From positions 2,914,001 through 2,978,000 of the forward strand of contig NZ_VFMS01000001.1 of NCBI RefSeq assembly GCF_006715165.1: a stretch of DNA of 64,000 bases, written 5' to 3'. This document shows, one piece after another, positions 45,996 to 54,982 of the stretch. The notes below the pieces were generated by a model that did no database searches, was not told the origin of the DNA, and worked only from the letters and a program-made list of their open reading frames with translations. The position numbers and the translations under genes were made by a program. The stretch comes from Arthrobacter sp. SLBN-122. GTDB lineage: Bacteria > Actinomycetota > Actinomycetes > Actinomycetales > Micrococcaceae. Position 1 is the first letter of the stretch. The number at the start of each line of letters is the position of its first letter.

Positions 45996-47615
45996 ATGAT
46001 CCGCAGACGAGATTTCCTCGGCCTGTCCGCGCTCGCAGCCTTCGGCCTGGTGATGGCGGGGTGTGACTCCGATTCCGGCAGCAAGGCCGACACCTCCAAG
46101 GCCCGCAATGGCGCGATGGACAGCTTTGGGCTGGGGGATACGTTCAAGGCGACGACCCCGCTGAGCTTCACCTTTCTGTTCAGTGACCAGCCCACCTATC
46201 CGTACAAGAAGGACTGGCTGCTGTTCACCAAGATGGCCAGCGACAACAACGTCACGCTGGAACCCACCATCGTCCCCAACAGTGACTACGAACAGAAGCG
46301 CAGCCTGCTCATCAGCTCCGGCAAGGCTCCGGAGATCATCGCCAAGACATACCCGGGGCAGGAGAGCGCATATGTGTCCTCCGGCGCCGTCCTTCCGGTC
46401 AGTGACTACGTGGACCTCATGCCGCACTACCAGGACAAGATCAAGAAGTGGAAGCTGGAACCTGAGATCGCGGGCCTCACCCAGCAGGACGGCAAGTACT
46501 ATGTCCTGCCCGGCCTGCACGAGGAACTTTGGCCGGACTACACCCTGGCCTTCCGGACCGACATACTGGAAAAGGACGGCATTGCCGAGCCCAAGACCTG
46601 GGACGAGTTCCGTGAGGTGCTGCGCAAACTCAAGAAGAACCATCCCGACGTGGTGCCGTTCTCCGACCGGTTCAACGGCAACAGCGTGCTGAATATTGCC
46701 GGTACCGCGTTTGGCACAGTCGCAGGATGGGGCCTGGTGGACGGCTTGACGTTCGATGAGGGCAAGAAGGAATTCGCCTTCGGTGCCGGCAGCAGCCAGT
46801 TCAAGGACCTCGTGACCTACTTCAACTCCCTGGTCTCAGAGGGCCTGATGGACCCGGAAAGCTTCACCCAGACCGATGACGCTGCCATCCAGAAGTTCAC
46901 GTCCGGCAAGTCGTTCGTTATCAGCGCCAACTCCCAGAACGTCATCACGTACCGCACCTCGATGGAACAGTCGCTGGGCAAGGGCAACTTCGCCGTCCGC
47001 AAGATCACGGTGCCCGGTGGTCCGGCCGGCGACATCATCGGCGGCTCCCGGCTGGAAAACGGCATCATGCTGAACTCGTCCGTCAAGGACAAGGACAGCT
47101 TCGTGGCGCTGATGCAGTACATCGACTGGCTGTTCTACAGCGACGAAGGCCAGGAGTTCGCCAAGTGGGGCGTGCAGGGCACCACCTACAACAAGGAAGG
47201 GGGCAAGCGCGTCCTGGCCAAGGACATCAACTTCCAGGGTCTGAATCCGGCGGGAACCAAGGACCTGCGCGTGGATTACGGTTTTTCGGGCGGCAACTTC
47301 GCCTACGGCGGCACCACGGACCTGCTCCAGTCCACCTTCAACGAGGAGGAGCTGGCATTCCAAAAGGCCATGAAGAGCAAGAAGCCCAGGCCCGTTGCCC
47401 CTCCCGTGCCGTTCAGCGACACTGATCGGGAACAGGCAACACTGACCCTCACGCCCCTGAAGGACCACGTCAAGCAGAACACCCTGAAGTTCATCACGGG
47501 CCAGCGAAGCCTCTCCGAATTTGACGCCTACGTCAAGGAGCTGGACAGCAAGGGCATGGGCAAGTACGTAGAGTTGGCCAACAAGGCCTACAAGGCATAC
47601 GCCGACAAGAAGTAG
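45996..47615 (+). CDS. Extracellular sugar-binding lipoprotein, LplA type
   Basis: 539 aa. The ATG at 45996 is preceded by AAAGGA; an in-frame ATG at 45981 is weaker. The leader (MIRRRDFLGLSALAAFGL) ends in the lipobox LVMAGC, so the protein is lipid-anchored. The large family 1 binding fold (SFTFLFSDQPTYPYKKDWLL at the start) matches LplA proteins that bind longer oligosaccharides. It delivers substrate to the two permeases upstream in the operon. Confidence 0.92.
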   Translation: MIRRRDFLGLSALAAFGLVMAGCDSDSGSKADTSKARNGAMDSFGLGDTFKATTPLSFTFLFSDQPTYPYKKDWLLFTKMASDNNVTLEPTIVPNSDYEQKRSLLISSGKAPEIIAKTYPGQESAYVSSGAVLPVSDYVDLMPHYQDKIKKWKLEPEIAGLTQQDGKYYVLPGLHEELWPDYTLAFRTDILEKDGIAEPKTWDEFREVLRKLKKNHPDVVPFSDRFNGNSVLNIAGTAFGTVAGWGLVDGLTFDEGKKEFAFGAGSSQFKDLVTYFNSLVSEGLMDPESFTQTDDAAIQKFTSGKSFVISANSQNVITYRTSMEQSLGKGNFAVRKITVPGGPAGDIIGGSRLENGIMLNSSVKDKDSFVALMQYIDWLFYSDEGQEFAKWGVQGTTYNKEGGKRVLAKDINFQGLNPAGTKDLRVDYGFSGGNFAYGGTTDLLQSTFNEEELAFQKAMKSKKPRPVAPPVPFSDTDREQATLTLTPLKDHVKQNTLKFITGQRSLSEFDAYVKELDSKGMGKYVELANKAYKAYADKK

Positions 47616-47646
47616 GGCGTACGACGGCGGCCGCGGGCTGTCAGCA

Positions 47647-48354
47647 GTGACCGAAAGGCAGTCAGTGGTTCAGAAGAAGGCGGAGTACGGTGCCGGCCCC
47701 CTGTTCAGGGCGGCCGGCACCGTGGCCGGCGTGATGATGGGCTCGGCCCTGCTGGTGCTCGCCAACGCACTGCTGCTGGTGGCACTGCCCGCGGTGCCAC
47801 TGGTTGGGGCATTGTTGCCCGTCGTCGCCCTCCTCCCGGCGGGACCGGCCCTGGTCGCATGCATGTATGCGTTCAACCGGCTGCTGGCCGGGCAGGAGAC
47901 TGCGGTGTACCGGGACTTCCTGCGGGGCTACCGGATGAATGCCGGCCAGGCCGTCAAGATCTGGACGCCGTACCTGCTGGTCCTGGCCGTGGTCGGCGTC
48001 AACCTGGCAGGGCTGCCCTTCCTGCTGGGTCCTGCCAATCCCGTCGAACCGGCCCTGCGGCTGGCGTTGCTGGTCCTCGGACTGCTCGTGGCCACCGCGG
48101 GCCTGAACGCGCTGCTGCTGTTGTCCCGCTTTTCGTTCCGAACCAGGGACCTTTACCGTCTGTCCCTGTACAGCTTCAGTGCAAGCAAACGCGTCTCCTT
48201 GGGCAACGCCGGCATCCTCTTCCTGGCCGCAACCCTGCTGCTGATGACCACCACGTACCTGCTCCCCGTCCTCGGCGGCGCGGTGGTGTTCCTGGTGTGC
48301 CTGAACTCCCGGCCGCTGCTGCGCCTGGTGGAGGAGAAGTTTACCGCTGCCTAG
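47647..48354 (+). CDS. DUF624 (YesL-like) membrane protein
   Basis: 235 aa with a GTG start. About five to six hydrophobic helices, with the family core YAFNRLLAGQETAVYRDFLR and SFRTRDLYRLSLYSF. DUF624 proteins are frequently linked to LplABC-type importers of plant oligosaccharides, as here. They may assist transport or sensing; the mechanism is unknown. It ends 3 bp before the 3' end of the converging GH3 gene. Confidence 0.88.
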   Translation: MTERQSVVQKKAEYGAGPLFRAAGTVAGVMMGSALLVLANALLLVALPAVPLVGALLPVVALLPAGPALVACMYAFNRLLAGQETAVYRDFLRGYRMNAGQAVKIWTPYLLVLAVVGVNLAGLPFLLGPANPVEPALRLALLVLGLLVATAGLNALLLLSRFSFRTRDLYRLSLYSFSASKRVSLGNAGILFLAATLLLMTTTYLLPVLGGAVVFLVCLNSRPLLRLVEEKFTAA

Positions 48355-48357
48355 GAC

Positions 48358-50736
48358 CTATTGCTGCGTCACCGTCACCGGCGTCAGCATCTCCCGCCCG
48401 TAACCCACCACGCGGCGCCCGCCTTGCAGGATTACCTCGTGTGTGTGGACGTCTGCGGTGCTGGAGGTTGCAACATGAAGTTTCACCACGCCCGGCGTCA
48501 CCACCCGCTTCAGGTCCACACCCGTAAATGATGTGCGGTCGGCGTGCACCCTGAACTCCACCCGGGCCGATGCGCCGGAAGCCAGTTCCACCCTGGCGTA
48601 GCCAATCAGCTCCCGGACCGGCCGGACCACCTCGCCCACCGGGTCCTCCAGGTACAGCTGCACCACTTCGGCGCCGTCGGCCGGGCCGGTGTTGGTCACC
48701 TTAAGTGCCACGGCGACGGCATCCGCGGTCGACATGGTGGGCGCACTGGCCGCGTGGTCGGAGAACTCGAACGAGGTGTAGGAAAGGCCGTGGCCAAAGC
48801 CGAACAATGGCGAAGGGTCCAGTGCGCTGACACCGGATGGTCCGGCCAGTCGGCTGTGCAGATAGGTGCCTGGCTGTCCGCCGGAGGTTCGAGGTACCGA
48901 AACCGGCAGTTTGCCGGACGGGTTCACGGCCCCGGTCAGGACGTCCCAAAGCGCTTCCGCTCCCTCCTCGCCGGGGAAAAAGCCCTGGATGATGGCCCCG
49001 GCCCGGTCCGCGAAGTCGCCCAGGGCGTACGGCCGGCCGCTGAGGACCACGACGACGGAGCGTGTCCCCGCAGCCTGGGCTGCGGAAAGCACCTGGTCCA
49101 GCATGCGGTGCTGGTCACCGGGTAGTTGAAGGGCCGCTGCGTCATTGCCTTCACCCGATGTGCCGCGTCCGAAGAGGCCTGCGTTGTCGCCCACCACGAT
49201 CACGCAAGTGTCCACCGAGGCTGCAATGTGGCAGGCCTCCTCAATCTGTTCGTCAGTGATGGTCTCGCAGGTGCCGGTTGCCGCGCTGCGCAATGATCCG
49301 AATCGTTCCCTGCCGGCCGCGGCCACGGTGGGAACCCGGATGCCCATGGGTACGTCCGGGTGGGACGCGCCCACATGCGCGTCAAAGGAGTAGCAGCCCA
49401 GCATGGCGAACGGATCTTCCGCCAGTGGCCCCACCACGCCAAGTGATGCCAGCGCCTGGGCGGGCAGCGGGAGGCTTGGACCGCCGTCGTGCATCCTGTT
49501 GGTCAGCAGCACCAGGGACTGGGCGGCCATCTCGCGGGCCAAAACGCGGTTGCCGGCCGGGTCCAGGTCGATGGCTCCGGATGCAAGGACCGGGGGAGCG
49601 GGGTCAAAATCCGGTGCGAGCAGCCCGGCCTCCTGCTTCTGCCGCAGCACGCGGCGAAGGGCGGTGTCCACCAGGGATTCGGAAACCTCGCCGGACCGCA
49701 CGCGTTCCAGCAGTGGCCTGCCGTAACAGTTCACCGTTGGCAACTCCACGTCGACGCCAGCTGTGAGGGCAAGGGCAGCTGCCTCCCCCGAATCGGCGGC
49801 CACGCCGTGGGTTACGTTCAGGAAAGCGACGCCGAAGTAGTCCGCCACCACCGTGCCGGCGAATCCCCACTCCTCGCGCAGCAGCGAGGTGAGCAGGGCG
49901 CGGTTGGCGGCTGCAGGGATGCCGTCGGTGTCCGTGTAGGCATGCATCACAGAGCGGGCGCCGCCATGTTTGAGTGCCATCTCGAACGGTGGGAGCATCA
50001 CGTCCGCCAACTCGCGCGGGCCCATGGACACTGGAGCGTGGTTCCGTCCGGCACGCGAAGCGGAATAGCCGACGAAGTGCTTGAGCGTTGCCACGATCCC
50101 GGCCCCTTCCAGGCCGGAGACATAGGCGCTGGCCACCGTGCCCACCAGATAGGGGTCCTCGCCGATGGTTTCCTCCACGCGGCCCCAGCGCAGGTCGCGT
50201 ACAACGTCCAGCACGGGAGCCAGTCCCTGGTGGACTCCAAGCGCCCGCATCTGCTCACCGATCAGCCCGGCCATCCGCCGCACCAGCGACGGGTTAAAGG
50301 TGGCGCCCCACGCCATCGGGACGGGGAAAGCGGTGGCCTTCCATGCAGCCAGGCCGGCCAGGCATTCCTCATGCACCTGGGCAGGGATCCGGAAACGGGA
50401 GGCAGCCATGATCTGTTCCTGCGCTGCGGCAAGCCGCCGGGCGCCCTCAAGTGGTTCCAAAGGGACTGTGCCGTACATCCGCGTGATCTGCCCTAGCCCC
50501 GACGCGATCATCTCCTCCCAGGAGCGGGAATCTCCGGCCATCTCGTTCTGCAGCGGCGCCACAGAGTCCCCGTCCGTGGACGCGTTGACCCACACGCCTG
50601 CCAATTGGGCCAGCTTCTCCTCCAAGGTCATGTGAAGGACGAGATCATCAATGGAGGGACCTTGGGCGTGTTCACCGGGGTTCTTGCCGACGGTTGGTGA
50701 GGGGATGACGTGCTTTTCGGCGGCACCGCTGGTCAC
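48358..50736 (-). CDS. GH3 beta-glucosidase/beta-xylosidase family protein
   Basis: 792 aa. The (alpha/beta)8 domain includes the substrate-binding KHF (219-221), RGRNH-like GRNHAPVSMGPREL, and the predicted nucleophile D299 in GTVVADYFG. An (alpha/beta)6 sandwich follows (NDAAALQLPGDQHRMLDQVL), then a FnIII-like domain at the C-terminus. No signal peptide. It may remove beta-glucosyl or beta-xylosyl units from imported oligosaccharides, complementing the GH42 enzyme. It is transcribed from the intergenic region at 50737-50976 opposite the Gfo/Idh/MocA gene. Confidence 0.92.
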   Translation of the reverse strand: MTSGAAEKHVIPSPTVGKNPGEHAQGPSIDDLVLHMTLEEKLAQLAGVWVNASTDGDSVAPLQNEMAGDSRSWEEMIASGLGQITRMYGTVPLEPLEGARRLAAAQEQIMAASRFRIPAQVHEECLAGLAAWKATAFPVPMAWGATFNPSLVRRMAGLIGEQMRALGVHQGLAPVLDVVRDLRWGRVEETIGEDPYLVGTVASAYVSGLEGAGIVATLKHFVGYSASRAGRNHAPVSMGPRELADVMLPPFEMALKHGGARSVMHAYTDTDGIPAAANRALLTSLLREEWGFAGTVVADYFGVAFLNVTHGVAADSGEAAALALTAGVDVELPTVNCYGRPLLERVRSGEVSESLVDTALRRVLRQKQEAGLLAPDFDPAPPVLASGAIDLDPAGNRVLAREMAAQSLVLLTNRMHDGGPSLPLPAQALASLGVVGPLAEDPFAMLGCYSFDAHVGASHPDVPMGIRVPTVAAAGRERFGSLRSAATGTCETITDEQIEEACHIAASVDTCVIVVGDNAGLFGRGTSGEGNDAAALQLPGDQHRMLDQVLSAAQAAGTRSVVVVLSGRPYALGDFADRAGAIIQGFFPGEEGAEALWDVLTGAVNPSGKLPVSVPRTSGGQPGTYLHSRLAGPSGVSALDPSPLFGFGHGLSYTSFEFSDHAASAPTMSTADAVAVALKVTNTGPADGAEVVQLYLEDPVGEVVRPVRELIGYARVELASGASARVEFRVHADRTSFTGVDLKRVVTPGVVKLHVATSSTADVHTHEVILQGGRRVVGYGREMLTPVTVTQQ

Positions 50737-50776
50737 GGGCGTCTCCTGTTCGTAGGACTTTTCTAAGAAAGTATCA

Positions 50777-50795
50777 GAAACTTAATGTTAGTTTC
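50777..50795. promoter_or_regulatory. LacI-type operator upstream of the GH3 gene
   Basis: GAAACT-TAATGTT-AGTTTC has perfect 6+6 arms and the same seven-base spacing as the site at 41878. It sits 41 bp before the GH3 start in the divergent intergenic region. Just downstream on the GH3 side is another near-palindrome, ACTTTTCTAAGAAAGT (50757-50772), which may be an additional half-operator pair. Confidence 0.65.
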
Positions 50796-50877
50796 TAGGT
50801 GTAAAGGCATTGACCCGTACCCAAAAAAGCTCCTACGTTAGACAGCGGAACCGGTGAAAAAGGCAGAAATGGCCAGT

Positions 50878-50906
50878 GAAACTTTGAGAACCGCTTGGAA
50901 AGTTTC
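50878..50906. promoter_or_regulatory. Variant LacI-type operator upstream of the Gfo/Idh/MocA gene
   Basis: The same half-sites, GAAACT (50878-50883) and AGTTTC (50901-50906), are separated by 17 bp instead of 7, i.e. one helical turn more. A nested palindrome TGGAAA-G-TTTCCA overlaps the right half. It precedes the plus-strand Gfo/Idh/MocA gene by about 70 bp. Confidence 0.45.
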
Positions 50907-50976
50907 CATTCCCTATTGAGGCAAGTGAGCCGGCACCTTCGGACCTACCAACATTCACTGCAACGACGGAGAGAAC

Positions 50977-52107
50977 ATGCGGACGTACAGAGTGGCCATT
51001 GTCGGAACCGGCGGGATTGCGGCGGTCCATGCGGACAACCTGGACCGGACGGACGGCCGGGCACAACTCGTGGGCGCCTGCGACGTGGACCAGGGACGGT
51101 TGGACGCGTTCGCGGAGAAGCACGCCATCCCAGGCACCTACCTGACCCTGGGCGGCCTTCTGGCAGAGGCCAGGCCGGACATCGTCCACCTCTGCACTCC
51201 GCCCATGTTCCACATCGACCAGGCCATGGAATGTCTCGAGGCAGGCGTCCACGTCCTATCCGAGAAACCCCCGGCGCTGAGCCTCGCGGACTTCGACCGG
51301 CTTGAGACCGCACAGGCAAAGGGCGGAGCGCAGTTCTCCTGCGTATTCCAGCACCGTTTCGGAGATGCAGCAGCCGCGGCGAGGCAACTTATTGGTGGAA
51401 ATGAGTTCGGCCGTCCCCTGGTGGCACGATGCGACACACTCTGGTATCGGCCGGACAGCTACTGGGACCTGCCCTGGCGGGGTACCTGGAACGCCGAAGG
51501 CGGAGGACCCACCATGGGTCACGGCATCCACCAGTTCGATCTGCTCCTGCACCTGCTGGGGCCATGGGAGGAAGTGACCGCCGTCGCCGCCCGGCAGGCG
51601 CGGGCCACCTCCACGGAGGACCTGTCGGCCGCCATTGTCAGGTTCCGTAACGGTGCCGTGGCCACCATGATCAACTCGCTGCTCTCGCCCCGGGAAACCT
51701 CCGACATCCGGATCGACTGCGAGTTCGCAACCGTGGAACTGAGCCACCTCTACGGCTACAGCACAGACAATTGGACCATCACCGCGGCGCCGGGCCATGA
51801 GGACCAGGTCGCAGGAGCCTGGAACGGCGTGCCCCTGGAACGCGGAAGCGGACACTCGGCGCAGTTCCTGGCCATGTATGACGCGCTCGACGCCGCACTC
51901 CCACTCCCGGCCGGCTCCGCCTCCGCACGGCAAACGCTGGAGCTCGCGGCCGCTGTTTACGCTTCCGCTTTCACCGGGCGGGCAGTGCGGCGGGGCGAAA
52001 TTGTTCCCGGCCACCCGTTTTATGGCGGGATGGACGGCGACGGGATGGGCACCCATGTGTTGGACGCCACCGCACTTAACCGACCCGCCGTCGACGCCGC
52101 TGTCTGA
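50977..52107 (+). CDS. Gfo/Idh/MocA family oxidoreductase
   Basis: 376 aa. The Rossmann fold starts at YRVAIVGTGGIAAVHADNL and has the conserved lysine in SEKPPALSL. The C-terminal domain includes TMGHGIHQFDLLLHLLGPWE, with the catalytic-type histidine. Such enzymes oxidise or epimerise sugars with NAD(P). It is the first gene of a plus-strand unit with a DUF6807 protein, a cupin and the LacI regulator. The substrate is unknown; a keto-sugar intermediate in glycoside breakdown is conceivable. Confidence 0.87.
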   Translation: MRTYRVAIVGTGGIAAVHADNLDRTDGRAQLVGACDVDQGRLDAFAEKHAIPGTYLTLGGLLAEARPDIVHLCTPPMFHIDQAMECLEAGVHVLSEKPPALSLADFDRLETAQAKGGAQFSCVFQHRFGDAAAAARQLIGGNEFGRPLVARCDTLWYRPDSYWDLPWRGTWNAEGGGPTMGHGIHQFDLLLHLLGPWEEVTAVAARQARATSTEDLSAAIVRFRNGAVATMINSLLSPRETSDIRIDCEFATVELSHLYGYSTDNWTITAAPGHEDQVAGAWNGVPLERGSGHSAQFLAMYDALDAALPLPAGSASARQTLELAAAVYASAFTGRAVRRGEIVPGHPFYGGMDGDGMGTHVLDATALNRPAVDAAV

Positions 52108-52130
52108 ACCCACACCAAGGAGCCACCAGC

Positions 52131-53111
52131 ATGACCACCCCCACGTCAACCGCACGATCTTCCGTGTCCCCTGCCGGGCTCGGTTTCGAGGACGATGGAA
52201 CTGCCCTGACCGTCACCGCCAGCGGCCGGCCCATCGCCACCTACACCTACAAGCCGAAGGACGAACAGTACGAGAGCCCCCGGCCGTTCTTCCACCCGCT
52301 CACCACCCTGGGCGGGGACGTGGTGACCATTTCACGCCCCTGGGACCACGTCTGGCACAAGGGACTCTCCTGGGCACTGCCCAATGTGGGTAAGCACAAC
52401 TTCTGGGGCGGGGCCACCTACACACGCGCCACTGAGTACGCCAACCTGGACAACAACGGCGCCATGACCCATGGGTCCTTTACGGGCATCGACCAGTCCG
52501 GCGCCGGCATTACGGCGTCGGAATCCCTGACCTGGACCTCACAGGAAGGGGAACCGGTAATCAAGGAGAGCCGCCGGTTCAGCTTCCAACTGCTTGAGGA
52601 CACGGTGACGGACGGCAGCGAAACCGAAGGGGCCTACGCCATCCTCTTTGAGACCAGGATGAGCAATATCTCCGGCGAGGAGATCCGCATCGGCAGCCCC
52701 ACCACGGAAGGCCGGCACAACGCCGGATATGGCGGCCTCTTCTGGCGGGGCCCCCGGTCCTTCACCGGCGGCGTGTTCCGCAACAAGGAGGCCACCGGTA
52801 CGGATGAATTCATGGGCACCCGCTCACCGTGGATCGCCTTCACGGGCAAGCATGACCTCACATGCAGGTCCTCCACCATCGCGTTCGTGGAGGACGGCAC
52901 CAACCCCGGTGCACCCAATCAGTGGTTCGCCAGGTCGTCCATCTTCGCCTGCCTGGGATCGGCCCCCTTCTTCAGTGAGGAGGTGCCCCTCCACGAGGGG
53001 GCGCCGTTGACGTACCGCTACGCCGTGGTGATTGCCGACGGCGGCGTGGATGCCGACCGCGCCCAGGCGCTGGCGGATGCTGCACAGGCAGCGCTTCGCA
53101 GCTGGGCGTAG
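52131..53111 (+). CDS. DUF6807 (PmoA-like) family protein
   Basis: 326 aa. Conserved landmarks are PFFHPLTTLGGDVVTISRPW, DHVWHKGLSWALPNVGKHNF, HNAGYGGLFWRGPRSF and EFMGTRSPWIAFTG. This fold family was named after a methane-oxygenase-like annotation that is almost certainly misleading. The genes are usually found beside Gfo/Idh/MocA dehydrogenases in sugar clusters, as here (23 bp downstream). The histidine- and tryptophan-rich DHVWHKG segment suggests a carbohydrate or metal site. Biochemical role unknown. Confidence 0.85.
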   Translation: MTTPTSTARSSVSPAGLGFEDDGTALTVTASGRPIATYTYKPKDEQYESPRPFFHPLTTLGGDVVTISRPWDHVWHKGLSWALPNVGKHNFWGGATYTRATEYANLDNNGAMTHGSFTGIDQSGAGITASESLTWTSQEGEPVIKESRRFSFQLLEDTVTDGSETEGAYAILFETRMSNISGEEIRIGSPTTEGRHNAGYGGLFWRGPRSFTGGVFRNKEATGTDEFMGTRSPWIAFTGKHDLTCRSSTIAFVEDGTNPGAPNQWFARSSIFACLGSAPFFSEEVPLHEGAPLTYRYAVVIADGGVDADRAQALADAAQAALRSWA

Positions 53112-53114
53112 AGC

Positions 53115-53846
53115 ATGGGCTCCACTTTTCCCGGTGCAACGGGGCTCTCCGAGATCAGCATTTATGACTGGCCGGGCGCTGACGGCGCCGCCGGCGGGTC
53201 GCCGCACGTGCATACCGCCTCAACCGAGGCATACGTGGTGCTGGAAGGTGCCGGGCGGCTGGAGACGCTGGATTCACGTGGCTTCACGTCCATCCCCTTG
53301 GTTCCGGGCGTGGTCCTTTGGTTCACTCCCGGCACCGTGCACCGGGCCATCAATGATTCGGGCAACCTGAGGGTCCTGGTGGTCATGCAGAACGCGGGGC
53401 TGCCCGAGCACGGTGACGCCGTGATGACCTTTCCGCCCGAGCACCTCGCGGACGCGGAAACCTACCGTCGTGCGGCGGCTTTGGAGCAAAAAGATACCGA
53501 CGTAGGACTCGCCGCAGGGGAGGAAGCCGCGCGCCGCCGTCGTGATTTGGCGCTCGAGGGCTACTTTGCGCTGAAGCAGGCCGTGCTTGCCTCCGGCCCG
53601 GCAGCCCTCGCGGAGTTCCACGCAGCGGCAGCCCGGCTGGTGGCTGACAGGACCGGGACCTGGGGCGAACTGCTCGCCGGGGGAGCAGCCCGTCAGGCGG
53701 AGGTCACCCGGCAGCAACTGGCTTCCCTGGACTTGGCAGAAAGTGCCTATCTGGGGAACGCGCGAACTACGATGGGAAAACGGGAAAACCGCAGAATTTA
53801 CGGCATGTGCGGCCGGATCCAGACGTGGGAACTTTCCGATAACTAG
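53115..53846 (+). CDS. Cupin-domain protein with helical C-terminal extension
   Basis: 243 aa. The cupin barrel (about 1-110) has GGSPHVHTASTEAYVVLEGA with two histidines and LWFTPGTVHRAINDSG with one. A helical region of about 130 residues follows (AALEQKDTDVGLAAGEEAAR, then YFALKQAVLASGPAALAEFH). The gene starts 3 bp after the DUF6807 stop, so the two are coupled. The helical tail is not typical of small cupins and may mediate oligomerisation. Sugar isomerase-like or binding activity is a guess only. Confidence 0.8.
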   Translation: MGSTFPGATGLSEISIYDWPGADGAAGGSPHVHTASTEAYVVLEGAGRLETLDSRGFTSIPLVPGVVLWFTPGTVHRAINDSGNLRVLVVMQNAGLPEHGDAVMTFPPEHLADAETYRRAAALEQKDTDVGLAAGEEAARRRRDLALEGYFALKQAVLASGPAALAEFHAAAARLVADRTGTWGELLAGGAARQAEVTRQQLASLDLAESAYLGNARTTMGKRENRRIYGMCGRIQTWELSDN

Positions 53847-53882
53847 CACCGGGCGCATGACCCGGGTGAAAGGGCGGTTTCC

Positions 53883-54908
53883 GTGGTGAGCAAGCAGGAC
53901 ACCAGGCGCGCGACGATCAGTGAGATCGCACGTGAGGCAGGGGTTTCGGTTCCCACTGTGTCCAAGGTGCTGAACGGGCACGCCCATGTGGCGGCCGAGA
54001 CCCGGGCCCGGGTGGAGGAGATCATCGCACGGCGCGACTATGCCCGCCGCCCCGCCAAACGCAGGCAGAAAGCCGGCCTGGTGGATCTGGTGTTTCCGGG
54101 ACTGGGCTCGGAGTGGGCGCTGGAGATCATCGAGGGTGTGGAACGCGTGGCACAGGACGCGGGCTACGGAACCGTGGTGAGCAGCCTGAACCTGGACGGC
54201 TCGCGCATCCGGCCCTGGCTGGCCAACCTAGCGGAGCGGAAATCGGACGGGCTGCTCATGGCCGTCTACCAGCTGGACGCCAAGCAGATCCAGCGCGTCA
54301 AATCCCTGGGAATACCCGTGGTGCTGATCGATCCCGTCGGCCAGCCCGGACCGGACCTGATGACTGTAGGCGCCGCGAACTGGGAGGGCGGCTACTCGGC
54401 CACGGACCACCTGCTGCAATTGGGGCACAAACGGATCGCCATGATTGGCGGCCGCGAGGACCTGCAGTGCAGCAGCGCCCGCGAAGACGGCTACATCTCG
54501 GCACTGCGGCGCGCGGGCATAGCCCTGGACCCGGCGTTGATGGTTCCCGGCGACTTTTCCATCGAGGCGGGGGAGGCAGCCACGCGCAAACTCCTGGAGC
54601 TACCGGACCGGCCGACGGCGATTTTCACCGGCAATGACGACCAGGCCCTCGGTGCCTACCGGGCTGCGCGCTCTGCCGGGCTGCGCATTCCGGAGGACCT
54701 GTCCGTCGTCGGCTTTGACGACATTCCGGCTGCCGAGTGGATCGAACCCGGACTGACCACCATTAGGCAGCCAGTGGTTCAGATGGCCGAAACCGCCATG
54801 CGGGCCCTGCTCCGGCACCTGGATGGGGACGAGGAACTGCCACAGCGGATCGAACTTGGCACGGAGCTGGTAGTCCGGGGCTCCACAGCGCCGCCGGCCA
54901 AAAAGTAG
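53883..54908 (+). CDS. LacI-family transcriptional regulator of the GH42/GH3 island
   Basis: 341 aa from GTG at 53883 (a second GTG follows at once). The helix-turn-helix reads TISEIAREAGVSVPTVSKVL and NGHAHVAAETRARVEEII, with the hinge and a periplasmic-binding-type sensor domain (GLVDLVFPGLGSEWALEIIE, AIFTGNDDQALGAYRAARSA). It is the last gene of the Gfo-DUF6807-cupin unit. The matching GAAACT...AGTTTC palindromes in front of the GH42, GH3 and Gfo genes are its likely operators. Inducer probably a mono- or disaccharide. Confidence 0.92.
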   Translation: MVSKQDTRRATISEIAREAGVSVPTVSKVLNGHAHVAAETRARVEEIIARRDYARRPAKRRQKAGLVDLVFPGLGSEWALEIIEGVERVAQDAGYGTVVSSLNLDGSRIRPWLANLAERKSDGLLMAVYQLDAKQIQRVKSLGIPVVLIDPVGQPGPDLMTVGAANWEGGYSATDHLLQLGHKRIAMIGGREDLQCSSAREDGYISALRRAGIALDPALMVPGDFSIEAGEAATRKLLELPDRPTAIFTGNDDQALGAYRAARSAGLRIPEDLSVVGFDDIPAAEWIEPGLTTIRQPVVQMAETAMRALLRHLDGDEELPQRIELGTELVVRGSTAPPAKK

Positions 54909-54919
54909 CCAGCCCCTCC

Positions 54920-54977
54920 CGACGCCCGCTCACTTTTGGCAGCGTTTCCGCCGACGCCCGCGCACTTTTTGGGCAGC
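54920..54977. repeat. Imperfect direct repeat in the LacI-VOC convergent gap
   Basis: Two copies of a unit CGACGCCCGC(T/G)CACTTTT...GGCAGC lie at 54920-54943 and 54952-54977. They sit between converging genes, next to the LacI stop codon. The unit looks like a dispersed intergenic repeat rather than a regulatory site. I saw no further copy elsewhere in the window. Confidence 0.6.
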
Positions 54978-54982
54978 CGCAT

